Source of the DNA: Saussurea involucrata
Taxonomy: Eukaryota > Streptophyta > Magnoliopsida > Asterales > Asteraceae
Length of the DNA: 64,000 bases
Direction of reading: 5' to 3'
Assembly: GCA_033807775.1 (NCBI GenBank)
Contig: CM066318.1
Location: 87,872,879 to 87,936,878, forward strand
The notes under the pieces are model-generated. The model was given only the letters and a program-made list of their open reading frames with translations, was not told where the DNA came from and searched no databases. Position 1 is the stretch's first letter. Each line of letters begins with the position of its first letter. A program made the position numbers and the translations under genes. Below, one piece after another: positions 25,901-37,129 of this stretch.

Positions 25901-26123
25901 TAGACTTATCAAATCTCTGTACGGTTTAAAAGAATCCCTAAATAGTGGCATGAAAGATTTGATACTACTATCACCTCTTTCGGGTTCCGACATAATGGAG
26001 CCGATCGGTGCATTTACTCAAAATGTACAAAAGAATCCACTGTAATAAGCTGTCTTTATGTTGATGATATGTTGATCATCGGGGCCAATCTAGAAGGCAT
26101 TTGTGAAACGAAAAACTACTTAT
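22923..26123 (+). pseudogene. Copia element B polyprotein: gag, PR, INT, partial RT
   Basis: Gag starts MEFVNFRLMQ with a LDGSNYTRW-like motif. It has an in-frame TGA near 23115 and continues in pieces to KKWNLGP at 23668. The CCHC knuckle at about 23729-23775 keeps C, H and C but its first cysteine codon is TGA. The main frame (23831-25213, 460 codons) holds a protease DFGA site in place of the usual D[ST]GA, the pre-integrase LWHKRLAH...CETC zinc-binding segment, and an integrase DDE core (HSDI, LRSDRGGEY, NGLEERKNR). It stops at TGA 25211. Reverse transcriptase follows in fragments: SKWVFKRKLHPDG, KTAFLNGYL, and YVDD near 26058. It ends at 26123 where an Athila-like LTR is inserted; the rest should lie beyond the window. 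Confidence 0.85.
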
Positions 26124-27490
26124 TGATAGGTGGGTTTACACCCCCCTTTGACTAACCGCAAGTGTACGGTGTCGTCTCAAGTAGTACGTACGGAAGTACG
26201 AGTATCGAACCCACAGGAACCAGGTGTTAAGTACCATAATGACTGTATTAACTATTAACTAAACGGTCGCAAATTGGTTTTCTGAAAGACTAAAATAATT
26301 AAGCATACGAAAAACGTAGAACAAGATGATTAATTGAGATATCTAGAGAGAAGATGGAGGGTTGGAGTCTGAATGGATCAATTAATAAGAACTCTAAATG
26401 ATTTATGATTGGTTTTAATGGTCAATAAATTGCAAAACCCCGAATCATTGTACTCTTTCAAGCTACAATGAAAATTAACTTAGTTAAGAATTGCTTATCT
26501 CTCGATCATACAATTGAATTAAGTTAAGGAATAAGGTTGAGTACACAACACTGAAGGAATTGGTATATCTCTATCCAATTCCTACCGGTGGCAATCGAAT
26601 CCGACCTAAACTTGAGGATTTTCTCAAACGAACTCAAGATTTGTAAAATCGTTAAACAAGTGATCAATTTATTAAACGCAGTAAGCATAGATTCAAAAGC
26701 TTCATCCATATATTAAAAACCAAAACACGAATCATTCAAAATCCACAACTATGACCCAAACATCATCCAACCCCCCAACATGTAGTTTAGCTCATGTTGG
26801 GGGTGAAAGATGGAAACCGAACGGTTATAAAAGATGCTAAAGCTATCATTGTTTAATTAAATCTAGAAAGAAAATAAGTAACTCCCTGAGAAGAAATCCC
26901 TTCTAATCTCACGTACTCGTTCGTCTTTGATTCCTTGCTCTGGTCCGTTTTCCTCGTGTGCTTCCCTTCACAAATCTCTTTTTCTCTCCCAAAAATCGCT
27001 TCTTAGTCGGCCGTCTTCATCTGAAAGTCAAAAGTGTCTCAACCATAGCTGCAGGAAATGTTTTAGTAAACTGGACGTCGGGGCCAGCACCGACGCGGAT
27101 TTACTGGCGCCGAGACTAGCACCAGCTTCTGTATGGCAAATCGGCGCGGATGTCGGCGCCAAGACTGGCGCCAAGACTGGCGCCAAGACTGGCGCCAAGA
27201 CTGGCGCCAAGACTGGCGCCAAGACTGGCGCTAGGTTCTGGAATCTTTCTCGGCACGGATGCCGGCGCCAATTCACTGGCACGGAGACTGGCGCCATGCA
27301 CTGTTTCTCATATTTCTCGATTTTCTCGTTTTCAGCTCCGGAATTTAAATCTGCTGCTCTTTTGGACGAAAATGATTGTACCTGCACTTATTTACCAAAA
27401 ACCCGTTAAACACTCCTATCTTACTTGAAGACACGCGTAAACCACCCAATTTGAGATTAAAAATAATTTCAAGAATCGACATTATCAACA
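26124..27490 (-). repeat. 3' LTR of Athila-like gypsy element (1367 bp)
   Basis: Read on the plus strand it starts TGATAGGTGGG and ends TTATCAACA. On the minus strand this is TGTTGATAATG...CCTATCA, preceded by the purine tract GGTTTGGGGT (27491-27500). The segment ACCGCAAGTGTACGG and GAGTATCGAACCCAC at 26158-26217 is characteristic of Athila/Tat-type plant elements. The U3 part (27490 to about 27070) carries many GGCGCC-containing motifs. It is inserted into the reverse transcriptase of copia B; the other LTR is beyond position 64000. Confidence 0.75.
27161..27232 (-). repeat. 12 bp tandem repeat AAGACTGGCGCC, six copies, in LTR U3
   Basis: Units start every 12 bases at 27161, 27173, 27185, 27197, 27209 and 27221; the last ends GGCGCT. 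Single variants of the same core (ACTGGCGCC, GTCGGCGCC, TGGCGCCATG) flank the array from 27080 to 27300. GGCGCC is palindromic and CpG-bearing. Confidence 0.92.
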
Positions 27491-29036
27491 ACCCCAAACC
27501 GAGCGTTGCTTGTCCTCAAGCAAAATAGCGATAGAAAATTTAAAAACCAGGGTCTTAACAAAATTCGCACAATTGTGGAGTCAGTGGTTTCTTATGGATC
27601 TTTATACATCTCAGTCAATAGAAAGGGTTAGCGGATTAATCAGAACCCTTCACTGAAAAACTCCCAGTTTGTAGAGGTCGAAACACTAACTTTTGAGAAT
27701 AGAACTGGTCGGGACCACACTACATCAAATTCGACCTAAAGTCATGCATGATCAGGGAGGATTTCGCTTCGACCCTACCTCACAGGATGCTCTCATTTCA
27801 CTCGAATCTAGGCTGTCACACATGTGGTTCATGCTTTTGGAGTTTATGTACAAGAATTCACAAGATAGTTGCATGAACAACTAAACATGGAAGACGCACA
27901 CATGTACAAGAAAGTGATCTCAGAAAGAATCAAGTAGCAAGACAGGGACTATCGGTAAAGGTGGTTGTATACCCTAATCACATTTTCTAGAAGATCATCC
28001 AGGTCCTTAACATGGGTTGTAACGGGGCTAGGGTTATGGTTAGGAAATGAAGGGTACAAAGGATCAAAAATCCAGAATGTGTCAATCCTCGAGCAGTTCT
28101 GAACTTTTCTGACTTGTTCTTCTATCACTTGGCCCTTTTTGTCATCACTAGGCGCTTTGACCATCTTATTAATTTGTATCTCTTCAATAATTTTTTGTGT
28201 GTGTGGAGAAATCATTGGCCCTCTTTATTTGCTTGGGGCTACATTGGCCCTCTTTATTTTCATGACTGGCCTGTATTTTTTTTCTTTTCTGCTCTATCTT
28301 ACGCTGTTCATTACCGCTTATGATTGACACACTTTCGGATCAAGGTTAGCTAAGGCTTTTGGCTAAGGTTTAATGATTGGGTTCGAAATGAAAAACTGGT
28401 GAGTGTTTAGTTGCAAAGGGGTTTTGGGTACGCACATAATGGGTTAAAGGGACGATAGCTAAAAACTGGTTTAAATTGCATACAATGCCTGAAATCATCT
28501 CTTAAGGTCCACACGATATGGTTTACTATACCTTTACCTAATATCCCGATGGTCGTCTTTGCTACTCAATGCAAAATTATAGCGAGATAAAATCTATAAT
28601 CACGACAAGGAAATTGAAAAAGTGTATCAGATTTTGTGTTTAATTCCCTCGCAATGAAAGTACGTAATTTTAGGCTCGAATCTCACTATTGGGTGGTCTC
28701 CACTAATGTCCCTAATGCACACCATCCTTCGGGTCTCATTCAACGCTATGTTATCCCTCACAGATTCATTCCTCAAGACGATGTGTTCTACTAACTACCA
28801 ACAGTAAATCAGAAAAACAATTCATTCATAACCGCTATCCCATCGATTTTCCAAAACATAATAAAGATCACTAACAGAAACCACGACCACACCCCAAACC
28901 TAGATTACACATTGTCCCTAATGTGCATACACGTCTATTACAGTTATCCCATAAATTATGCGAATTAGTGTACAGTTATCCAACAGAATTAAAGCATATC
29001 AGATCAAAAAGACAAAAAAATGAAAACGAACCGTCT
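27491..29036 (-). other. 3' non-coding region of the Athila-like element
   Basis: This lies between the accessory ORF stop and the 3' LTR. It begins with the polypurine tract next to the LTR and the conserved TTGCTTGTCCTCAAGCAA segment (27507-27524, an inverted repeat) that commonly precedes Athila/Tat 3' LTRs. The rest is AT-rich with short frames only; no protein is supported. The length, about 1.5 kb, is normal for this element class. Confidence 0.55.
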
Positions 29037-29981
29037 TCATTCCCCACGGTTCCGTCGTCTAGTAGCTGCTTGACCACCCTGTTGCTGCCTCCTAACTCTC
29101 TGGTCCGGCTGCGGGTTGGAAGGACCTGTCGTGTCTGCATTTGCCCATCTTACGATAGTCTGGCGGATGCCCTCGAGGCTGGTTTGCACCTCTGTCTGAA
29201 ATAAGTCTATGCGGCGATCGAAGTCGCGGACCACACCCTCGATGTCAGTCGGTATGGGGGCTTCTCCCTCGTCCATGTCTGGGTCATAGTTGACGTCATC
29301 GACGTCAACATCATCCACATCGTCCGGTATCTCCATTTCCTCATTCGCGGCTGCCTCTTGCCGGTCTAACTTTTGGGCAACCGCCATTTGGGCGCGGTAT
29401 GTAACTCGATCAAATGGTAATGGAGGGGGTAGTGTAGCCCCGATTCTCACACCCGTGTCCCTACACCGTTTAGTGATAAGGCAGGGAAATGGAAGAATAC
29501 ATGTGTTCCGCTCGGAAGCGGCATCTATCATATGTAGGATAATGATGTGCCGGACATCAAGTGGCATGTTGTGTTGGATGCAGTATAGGATGCGGGCCAC
29601 ATATGGATCGGCATTGGTGTAATATGTGGAAGGGGCCAAGCTCCCCATTATGAACCGCAACCATACTCCGATCTCGGGTCGGAGTTCGCTTTTCTTTATC
29701 TCATCCACCTTTGCCACCCAGTTTTCACGGCCACTCTGTCGCAGCGCTGATGCGATAATAGGACTATGTGTCTCGTCCTGACCCACACCCAGGATGGGTG
29801 GTATGCCAAAGGTCGCGTCCAGCTCTTGGTGATGCGGTACCCGGTAGTGATGACAAATGTCATCTATAGTGATCCGCATTCTCACCCCCCGTATGATGAT
29901 TGTGTGGTGTTCTCCAAAAGCGGGTGGCACCATGGCTGCATAAAATTCTAGCACAAGTTCTGGGTCAAACGGCTCGGGCAT
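29037..29981 (-). CDS. Athila-type 3' accessory ORF (plant transposon protein domain)
   Basis: An uninterrupted minus-strand frame of 314 codons starts at the ATG giving MPEPFDPELVLEFY; a stop lies just upstream in the same frame. The N-terminal two thirds (about residues 1-190) contain VRMRITIDDICHHYRVP, RPEIGVWLRFIMGSLAPS and DVRHIIILHMIDAA, matching from memory the putative plant transposon protein domain often found after pol in Athila/Ogre elements. An acidic stretch (EIPDDVDDVDVDDVNYDPD) follows, then a short helical segment and a basic tail (RRQQQGGQAATRRRNRGE). Function is unknown; it sits in the env-like position. A TATA box about 740 bp upstream and a possible 5' splice site (minus strand GTATG at 30524) suggest its own spliced transcript. 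It is intact although pol in the same element is broken. Confidence 0.65.
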   Translation of the reverse strand: MPEPFDPELVLEFYAAMVPPAFGEHHTIIIRGVRMRITIDDICHHYRVPHHQELDATFGIPPILGVGQDETHSPIIASALRQSGRENWVAKVDEIKKSELRPEIGVWLRFIMGSLAPSTYYTNADPYVARILYCIQHNMPLDVRHIIILHMIDAASERNTCILPFPCLITKRCRDTGVRIGATLPPPLPFDRVTYRAQMAVAQKLDRQEAAANEEMEIPDDVDDVDVDDVNYDPDMDEGEAPIPTDIEGVVRDFDRRIDLFQTEVQTSLEGIRQTIVRWANADTTGPSNPQPDQRVRRQQQGGQAATRRRNRGE

Positions 29982-30659
29982 GTGAGGTACAAACAAAGGT
30001 ACCCCAAACCTTGGTCAGACCAAGGTTTGCAATGGGGTGTGGTATGGAAAACAAATCAAAAGTACCACCCCAAACCTAAGTGAAACTTAGGTTTGCTTAG
30101 TCTATTTAGTCTAATGAAACACAAATATCCCATATACGCACATATACCATAAACATTTGCTTTATCAACTCGAAGACTCATACAAAAAATTCAGCAGCTT
30201 AATCATTAAGCACAATCATTAAGCACAATCATTAAGCACCGCTCTTCACAATTCATAATATTCAAGCAACAAGTGGAAAATCTTATGTAAACTCATCTTA
30301 TCCATCTCAACCCAGCAAACTCAACAAATATGACAATCATGTTCTTAATAAGCACAAAATGGTGAGCACAAATCAAAGTTACCATGATTTTCCCCAAAAA
30401 AATTAAGCCCTAAAAGGAAGAACTTCTAAAACAAACATGGTCAATCAATCTCATGGCATCAATCATCACGTAATCATGCCTACTCACTTGAAAATGAAGA
30501 ACATAAGGAGAAAATGGCACATACCTTCGGTTTTGAATGAACAATTTCCACCAAAAGAGAATTTAAGGTGAGAAATGTACCTTTAATGCTTTATGGAAGA
30601 GATAATTGGAAGAACTTGAAGGATTCTTGCACTTGAGGGCCGAAAATGGTTGAATATTG
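29982..30659 (-). other. Leader or intron of the accessory ORF transcript
   Basis: This AT-rich non-coding region lies between the putative promoter at 30722 and the ORF. A minus-strand CCGAAG|GTATGT donor-like site lies at 30524. An acceptor near the ORF start could not be fixed. A 34 bp inverted repeat-like sequence surrounds 30001-30030 (CCTTGGTCAGACCAAGG). Confidence 0.35.
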
Positions 30660-31030
30660 AGAGCAAACGACGCTGAGAGTATTTAGGGTTTGTGAAAAAT
30701 GGCTAACAAAATGAAAGAGGGATTATATACCTGTCAGCGAACCCGCGCGGGTACCGGTGCCGATTGGGCTGCGCGGTGACCCGCGCCAGACACTACCCGA
30801 TTCCCATTTTCTTTAACCCGCGTTGATGGACCAGCGCGATGACCCGCGCCAGCCTTTGTTTGATTTGAACTTTTTAACTCGCGTCGATGCTGGCGCCAGT
30901 CGGCTAGCACCGAGACATGCGCCAACCACTGTTTGCTCCTTTTCAATTGTTTCCGCTTCTTCCGTTCCTTGCTCACTGAACTTCACCGCACTTATCTTAG
31001 AGAGACACCTCTCAGGAACAAACAAACACG
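30660..31030 (-). promoter_or_regulatory. Internal U3-like promoter upstream of the accessory ORF
   Basis: On the minus strand, TATATAAT (30729-30722) is followed by a pyrimidine-rich leader with ACCCTAAATACTCTC. Upstream of it, 30740-30930 holds repeated GCGCC motifs in the same order as the LTR U3: a GAG(C)AAACAGTG segment, then TGGCGC, GTCTCSGTGC, ACTGGCGCC and GCATC. The LTR copy of this order is at about 27310-27250. The shared order over more than 80 bases indicates that this segment is a diverged duplicate of the LTR promoter. The promoter role is inferred from the TATA box and position. Confidence 0.55.
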
Positions 31031-31033
31031 TAA

Positions 31034-31147
31034 ATTAATAAAAAAAACAAAAACTCAACAAAAGTAATTAAAACGAAAAGCTAACCTACGGTGGGTTGCC
31101 TCCCACCAAACGCCGTATTTAATGTCGTGGCATGACTCTGCACGCAA
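31034..31147 (-). other. Spacer between pol stop and internal promoter
   Basis: This is a short AT-rich stretch plus the segment GGTGGGTTGCCTCCCACC (31090-31107), an inverted repeat capable of forming a hairpin, just after the pol stop. Similar GGTTGCCTCCCA sequences are common after the pol gene of Athila-like elements, from memory. Confidence 0.35.
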
Positions 31148-33007
31148 TCACTCCGTATCCTCGTCAAGGTAGATGCTCGAGACTCCCGTAAATTCACCTC
31201 CCAGATATGGTTTCACCCGCTGACCATTCACTTTGAATCGTTGGCCGTCTTCCCCTTCTAGCTCCACCGAACCATAGGGAAACACTTCTATCACCTTGAA
31301 TGGTCCCGACCACTTGGTCTTCAGTTTACCTGGAAATAAATGCAAACGAGAGTTAAATAGTAATGCTTGCATACCAGGATTAATTACCTTCGTTCGTAAG
31401 CGTTGGTCGTGAAACTTCTTCGTGCGCTCCTTGTAGATTGTAGCGTTCTCGTACGCGTCTTGTCGAATCTCGTCCAGCTCGTTCAATTGTAACAAACGCT
31501 TATGTCCGGCTTTTCCCATATCCATGTTCAACTGCTTTACCGCCCATTACGCTCTGTGCTCCAACTCGACCGGTAGGTGACACGATTTTCCGAACACTAA
31601 CCGGTACGGAGTGGTTCCAATCGGGGTATTAAATGCGGTCCGATATGCCCATAGGGCGTCATCTAATCTCAGTGACCAATCCTTCCTTGATGCGTTCACC
31701 GTCTTCTCGAGAATATATTTCAGTTCCCAGTTGGAAACTTCGGCTAACCCGTTAGCTTGTGGATGATATGGAGTTGTCACTCGATGCTTGACTCCGTACT
31801 TTTTCAATAACGCCTCTAGATAACGGTTGTAGAAGTGACTCCCTACGTCACTGATTAATTCTCTCGGCACCCCAAATCTTGTGAACACGTTTTTCTTGAG
31901 AAACTGAATGACTGCCTTCGAGTCATTGGTTGGAGTGGCAACAGCCTCCACCCACTTGGAAACGTAGTCGACGGCGACTAAGATGTACTCATTACGGTAT
32001 GATGGAGGGAAGGGACCCATGAAGTCGATGCCCCATACGTCGAAGAGCTCGACTTCCACAAAGACTTGCCTCGGCATCTCGTCCCTCTTCGAAATATTCC
32101 CACTCCGTTGGCATCGGTCACACTTGGAGATGTAATTCCTTGTGTCCTTGAACATGGTTGGCCAGAAAAATCCCGATTGCAACATCTTTGCAACCGTACG
32201 GTCTGTGCTAAAATGACCTCCACATTCTAACGTGTGACAGAATGTGATGATACCATCATTTTCCTCATCCGGTACGCAGCGTCTGATCATTCCATCTCCA
32301 CACCTCTTATATAGGAATGGCTCATCCCAATAGTATGTTTTTGCATCCGCATAGAACTTCTTCCTTTGGTGTGAATTTAGCCCAAAAGGCTTCACATTAC
32401 CAGCAAGATAATTAACCAAGTCAGCATACCATGGGTCAACAGAACTTACCGCGAAAAGTTGCTCATCAGGAAACATGTCGTTAATCTGTTTGGCATCAAG
32501 TGGCATTGTTTCTCCTCCGCCAATTCTGGACAGGTGATCGGCTACCATATTTTCCGATCCTTTCTTGTCTCGGATTTCTATGTCGAACTCTTGAAGTAGG
32601 AGGACCCATCTGATCAGGCGTGGTTTTGCATCCTTCTTTGCCATTAAGTATTTCAAGGCCGAATGGTCGGTGTAAACGATGATCTTCGATCCAACCAAGT
32701 ATGATCTGAACTTCTCGCATGCATACACGACCGCCAACAGCTCCTTTTCGGTGGTTGCATAGTTCACTTGAGCCTCGTCAAAAGTTTTGCTCGCGTAGTA
32801 GATGACATGCAGCTTCTTATCTCTCCTTTGACCCAAAACAGCCCCAACAGCAATGTCGCTCGCGTCGCACATCAACTCGAAAGGAAGACTCCAATCGGGT
32901 GCAGTCAAAATGGGAGCTGATATGAGTTTCTTCTTTAACCTGTCAAACGCAGCAATACAATCATTAGTAAACTAAAAATTGACATCTTTTAAAAGTAAGG
33001 AGCTTAA
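31148..33007 (-). pseudogene. Athila-like pol, 3' part: RNase H and integrase
   Basis: The long frame 32908-31547 encodes RNase H (CDASD, ATTEKELLAVVYA, YTDHSALKYL, VADHLSRI). Next comes the integrase zinc-binding segment (H...H, CDRCQRSG) and a core with VWGIDFMGP, an LISDVGSHF second aspartate (usually DGGTHF) and NGLAEVSNWELK with the third acidic residue. The frame stops at TAA just after LEHRA, where relatives have HRAYWA: a single-base nonsense change. The remaining C-terminal part (31531-31148) continues in frame with KHHDQRL-like and GPFKV segments and ends LDEDTE-stop. A Harbinger-type element interrupts the gene upstream at 33008. Confidence 0.85.
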
Positions 33008-34222
33008 GGTGCCGTTTGGTTCACAGAAACTGGTGGAATCTGGTGGAATTGGAATGTCAGATTCCTTTAACCAGATTCCATTCCAGTGTTTGGTTCAATC
33101 TTTTGTACAAAAGGAATCTTTAAAATTCCAATAAATTCCATGAATTAGGCATTTTTCATTCCATCGCATAAACAAGGTATTTTGAAGGAATGGAATTGAA
33201 TATTTTCATAATGCCAAAATTACCCCTTCCCTAGTTTTATCATTTTCAGCCGACACAAACTCATCTGTTATCTCACCTCTCTCTCGTTTTCTTCTCCATC
33301 ACAAAGGACCTTCTCCATTGCCATTTTCAGCCGACGATCTGGTAAGATATCTTTCTCGACCGACTTTTGCTTACGATTTTTGGTTTCGATTTCTATTTTA
33401 TCTTCTCTACCGGTTTCTGCTTTCGATTTATCTTCTGGTTGTTACCGATTTCTGATTTTGATTTGTACAAACCAAAAAGATGAACCAGAAAGTGTATATT
33501 TAGCATTGTACATCTGATTTCTGATTTGTGCTTTCGATTTTAGCATTATACATCTGGTTGCTTTTCGATTTCTGCTTTCGATTACATGGTTTTGATTTGT
33601 ACATGTTTTTGCTTTCGATGTTCATCTGTTTGCTACTGAAATATGTTTCAATTTCTGGTTTCATGGTTTCGAGTAAAATCTGCTTTCAATCTGAATTTGT
33701 TATATTAAGACATCTTAATCTTAATCTGTATATGTTAAGACCCCATGGTTTATTCTGAATCTGTTTTGTTCTATTAAGACATCTTAATCTGAATCTGTAT
33801 CTATTAAGACCCTATGGTTTATTCTGAATTTGTTCTATTCTATTAAGACATCTTAATCTTAATCTGTTAAGACCCCATGGTTTATTCTGAACCTTTTCTG
33901 TTCTATTAAGACATCTTAATCTAAATCTGTATCTGTTTTATTAAAGTATTTAATGACTATTTTATTAAAGCATTTTTTGTTTAAAAAAAATTAAAATTAA
34001 CAAAAGGGTATTTTGGTCATTTACCCAAATTTCATTCCAATTCAAAAGCTACATTCTGTGAACCAAACAGACAGATTCCAATTCCTTTAACAGATTCCAT
34101 TCCAATTATGTCAACCAAACAACTGGTTAAACCTGACAACATTCCATTCCAATTCCTTCAAAGTCAAATTCCTTTGACAGATTCCATTCCATCCAAAAAC
34201 ATTTTGCGAACCAAATGCCCCC
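33008..34222. mobile_element. Harbinger-type non-autonomous TIR element (1215 bp)
   Basis: It is flanked by TAA on both sides (33005-33007 and 34223-34225), the 3 bp target duplication of PIF/Harbinger. The ends are GGTGCCGTTTGGTTCAC and, inverted, GGGGGCATTTGGTTCGC, 13 of 17 bases alike. Removing it rejoins the Athila pol frame between KISKPL and the segment leading to CIAAFDRLKKKL, which confirms the boundaries. The interior has no transposase. It holds AATTCCATTCC-rich subterminal sequence, a CT-rich leader-like stretch near 33280, and an internal tandem repeat. Confidence 0.85.
33704..33925. repeat. About 69 bp tandem repeat inside the Harbinger-type element
   Basis: ATTAAGACATC recurs at 33704, 33773, 33842 and 33905, spacing 69, 69 and 63. 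The units carry AAGACCCCATGGTTTATTC. No coding meaning is apparent. Confidence 0.8.
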
Positions 34223-36130
34223 TAAGGGTTTAGAAATTTTGGAAAAATCCTTGATGAACCACCTGTAGAACCCGGCGTGACCCAAAAAGCTCCGCACTCC
34301 CTTAACCGTCGTGGGATACGGAAGATTCTCTATCACGACTATCTTTGCTTTATCGACCTCAATGCCATCTTTAGAGATTTTGTGACCCAAAACAATCCCC
34401 TCGGTCACCATGAAGTGGCATTTTTCTCAATTCAGTACCAAGCTCGTCTCTTGGCACCTCTTCAAAATCGCCTCTAAATGATCAAGGCATGTGTCGAACA
34501 AATCTCCAAAAACCGAGAAATCATCCATGAAGATCTCGATCGTTTTCTCCACCATATCGGAGAAAATGGCCATCATGCATCGCTGAAAAGTAGCTGGAGC
34601 ATTGCACAACCCGAATGGCATTCTCCGATACGCAAAGGTGCCATATGAACAAGTAAAGGTCGTCTTGTCCTGATCTTCCGGTGCAATTGGGATTTGATTA
34701 TATCCCGAATATCCATCGAGAAAATAGTAGTAAGCATGGCCTGAAAGTCTCTCCAACATTTGATCAATAAATGGAAGTAGGAAGTGGTCTTTCTTGGTAG
34801 CATCGTTCAACTTTCGATAGTCGATGCACACACGCCATCCGGTAACTGTTCGCGAAGGGATGAGCTCGTTATTGTTATTCTTCACGATCGTGATGCCTCC
34901 TTTCTTGGGTACCACCTGTACCGGACTCACCCATGGACTGTCGGCTACAGCGTATATGTTCCGCATCTAGAAGTTTTAACACTTCTTTTCGAACCACTTC
35001 TTTCATATTTGGGTTCAGCCGGCGTTGGTGCTGAACCGTTGGCTTGTGTTCTTCTTCTAAGTTGATTCGATGCATGCAGAAAGTTGGACTCAACCCTTTC
35101 AAATCTGCTATGGTCCACCCAATGGCTGATTGGTGAGCCCTCAATACCCTGATCAATCTTTCCTTTTCTACCATAGTGAGGTGTGCAACTATTATTACCG
35201 GTAGTGTTGAATTGTTGCCTAGATAGGCATATTCTAGATGTTTCGGTAACTGTTTGAGCTCTAACGTAGGTTGTACCTTTGATGACGGTTGTGATTTGGT
35301 AATTGGTTCACCCAAATCCTCTTTCATTGGTCTTCTCGGACCCCGATACTCGGGTAATGCATTCAGTTGCATCACACTCTCGTTTCCACAATCGGTACAC
35401 ACTCCAGTCAATGCATTCCCCAATTGATCATCATCATGATTAACTTGGAGAGCCTCTTTAGCAATCTCTTCTATTACGTCTACCGGATAGCAAGTACCTC
35501 TTTCCACCCCGTTCCGTGCTGTTTGGAAAACATTGAACACCGCTTTTTTTGCACCAACATGAAGAGTAAGCTTTCCTCCTTTCACATCAATTAGTGCACT
35601 TCGGTAGCCAAAAATGGTCGGCCCAAAATGAGAGGGACCTCCTTATCTTCATCCATGTCCAAGATGACAAAATCTACCGGAAAGTAGAATTTGTCTACCT
35701 TTACCAATACGTCTTCAATCACCCCGTACGGATATTTGATGGATTTATCCGCTAATTGAAGTGTCACGTTCGTCGGCTGCACCTCTCCCAATCCAAGCTT
35801 CCTGAAAATGGACAAAGGCATCAAGTTAATAATCGCACCTAAATCACAAAGTGCCTTACCAAAATCAGAACCTCCTATTTGAACAGAAATCGTAAAACTC
35901 CCTGGATCTTTCAACTTTTGGGGGAGTTTGTGCTGGATTATTGCACTGCACTCTTCAGTAAGTGCAACGGTGGCATGTTCCCCAATCTTCCTCTTGTTAG
36001 AGATGATATCCTTCAAGAACTTCACATAGGAAGGCATTTGAGCCAAGGCATCTGCAAACGGAATGTTAATGTGAAGCTTTTTAAATACCTCTAAAAATTT
36101 AGAAAATTGAACCTCTTCCTTTTGTGATTT
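34223..36130 (-). pseudogene. Athila-like pol, 5' part: protease and reverse transcriptase
   Basis: From the right: end of gag/linker and aspartic protease (36046-35591; KALCDLGAIINLMPLS with D-L-G-A, ILGRPFLAT). A linker frame follows (35585-34875; AYLGNNSTLPVIIVAHL). Then comes reverse transcriptase (34966-34427; WRVCIDYRKLNDATKKDHFLLPFIDQ, FLDGYSGYNQI, FTCSYGTFAYRRMPFGLCNAPATFQ, FMDD in the catalytic loop). Small frameshifts separate the three frames. A further stop near 34428 falls between VLN and EKCHFMVTEG. The end of RT (34411 to 34223) is then cut by the Harbinger-type insertion. The right end abuts the CACTA element; part of gag is missing there. Confidence 0.85.
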
Positions 36131-37102
36131 TAACCATAGCCATAGCCTAAGAACCGTGGCTATAAACGTATCTAGTTTTAAGGTATTGGAGCATGTTTGC
36201 TACTTTGCTATAACCGTGGCAATAAACTACTTATTGCCACAGAAACTCACGTTAAACGCGGCCATTAGCTACCTTTTAGTCATACAAATTAAAGAAAATT
36301 ATGACAATAAACTATTTATGGCCACACAATTTGTTTTTAAGGTGGCGAATGATTACCCATATAATCACGTATATTTGTTTTAACGTGACCATAAACTACT
36401 TATCGTCACACAAAATTTATATTAACCGTGATAATTCATGATATATGGTTACACTTAAACTTTTGAAGCGTGACTATTAGTTAACTTTTGGTCACATGAA
36501 CTAACTAAACCGTAGCTATAAATCAGTTTTTGTCACATAAATTTCATATTAACCATTGCCAATTGATAACATTTGGTTATACTAAATTGTTAGAAATGTG
36601 ACTATTAATTAACTTTTGGTCACATGAGTTAATTAAAACCGTGACCATTAACTATTTATAGCCATGTAAATTTTAAATTAACCGTGACCATTTCATGACA
36701 TATGGTTACGCTAAATTGTTAAAAACGGTGGCTATTGGTAGCCTTTGGTTACACAAAATAGCAAAAATCGTGATCATATACTATTTATAGCCACACAAAT
36801 TTCATATTAACCGTGACTAATTCGTGACATATGGTTACGTTGAAGTGTTAAAAACCGTGACTATTGGTAGTCTTTTGGTTACACGAAATAACCAAAATCA
36901 TAACGATAAACTAGTTATAGTCACAAATTTTATAATAAATGTAACCAATTCATGATGTATGGTTACGTTGAATTTTAATAACCATGGTTATTTGTTTCCT
37001 TTTGGTCACACGGGATAACTAAAACTGTGGCAATAAGCTATTTACAACCACATAATTTATATCAACCGTGGCCAATTTTTGATGTATGGTTGCACTAAAT
37101 TA
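36131..37102. repeat. Left subterminal repeats of the CACTA element
   Basis: Units of about 110-120 bp recur with the pieces AACCGTGRCTAT, GACATATGGTTAC and TTTGGTCACA. They are the same family as the right-end repeats in inverted orientation. Such arrays bind TNPA in known CACTA elements. Confidence 0.8.
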
Positions 37103-37129
37103 CCTATACTATGGACCCAGTTGAGTCCA

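Noticed and set aside
27028..27428. Overlapping ORFs encoding repeated LAPV, LGAS or KTGA units
   Set aside because: They are a by-product of the 12-base tandem repeat in the LTR; all frames remain open across it.
27949..28215. 88-codon minus-strand ORF
   Set aside because: It sits in the 3' non-coding part of the Athila-like element. Composition is ordinary and no domain is seen.
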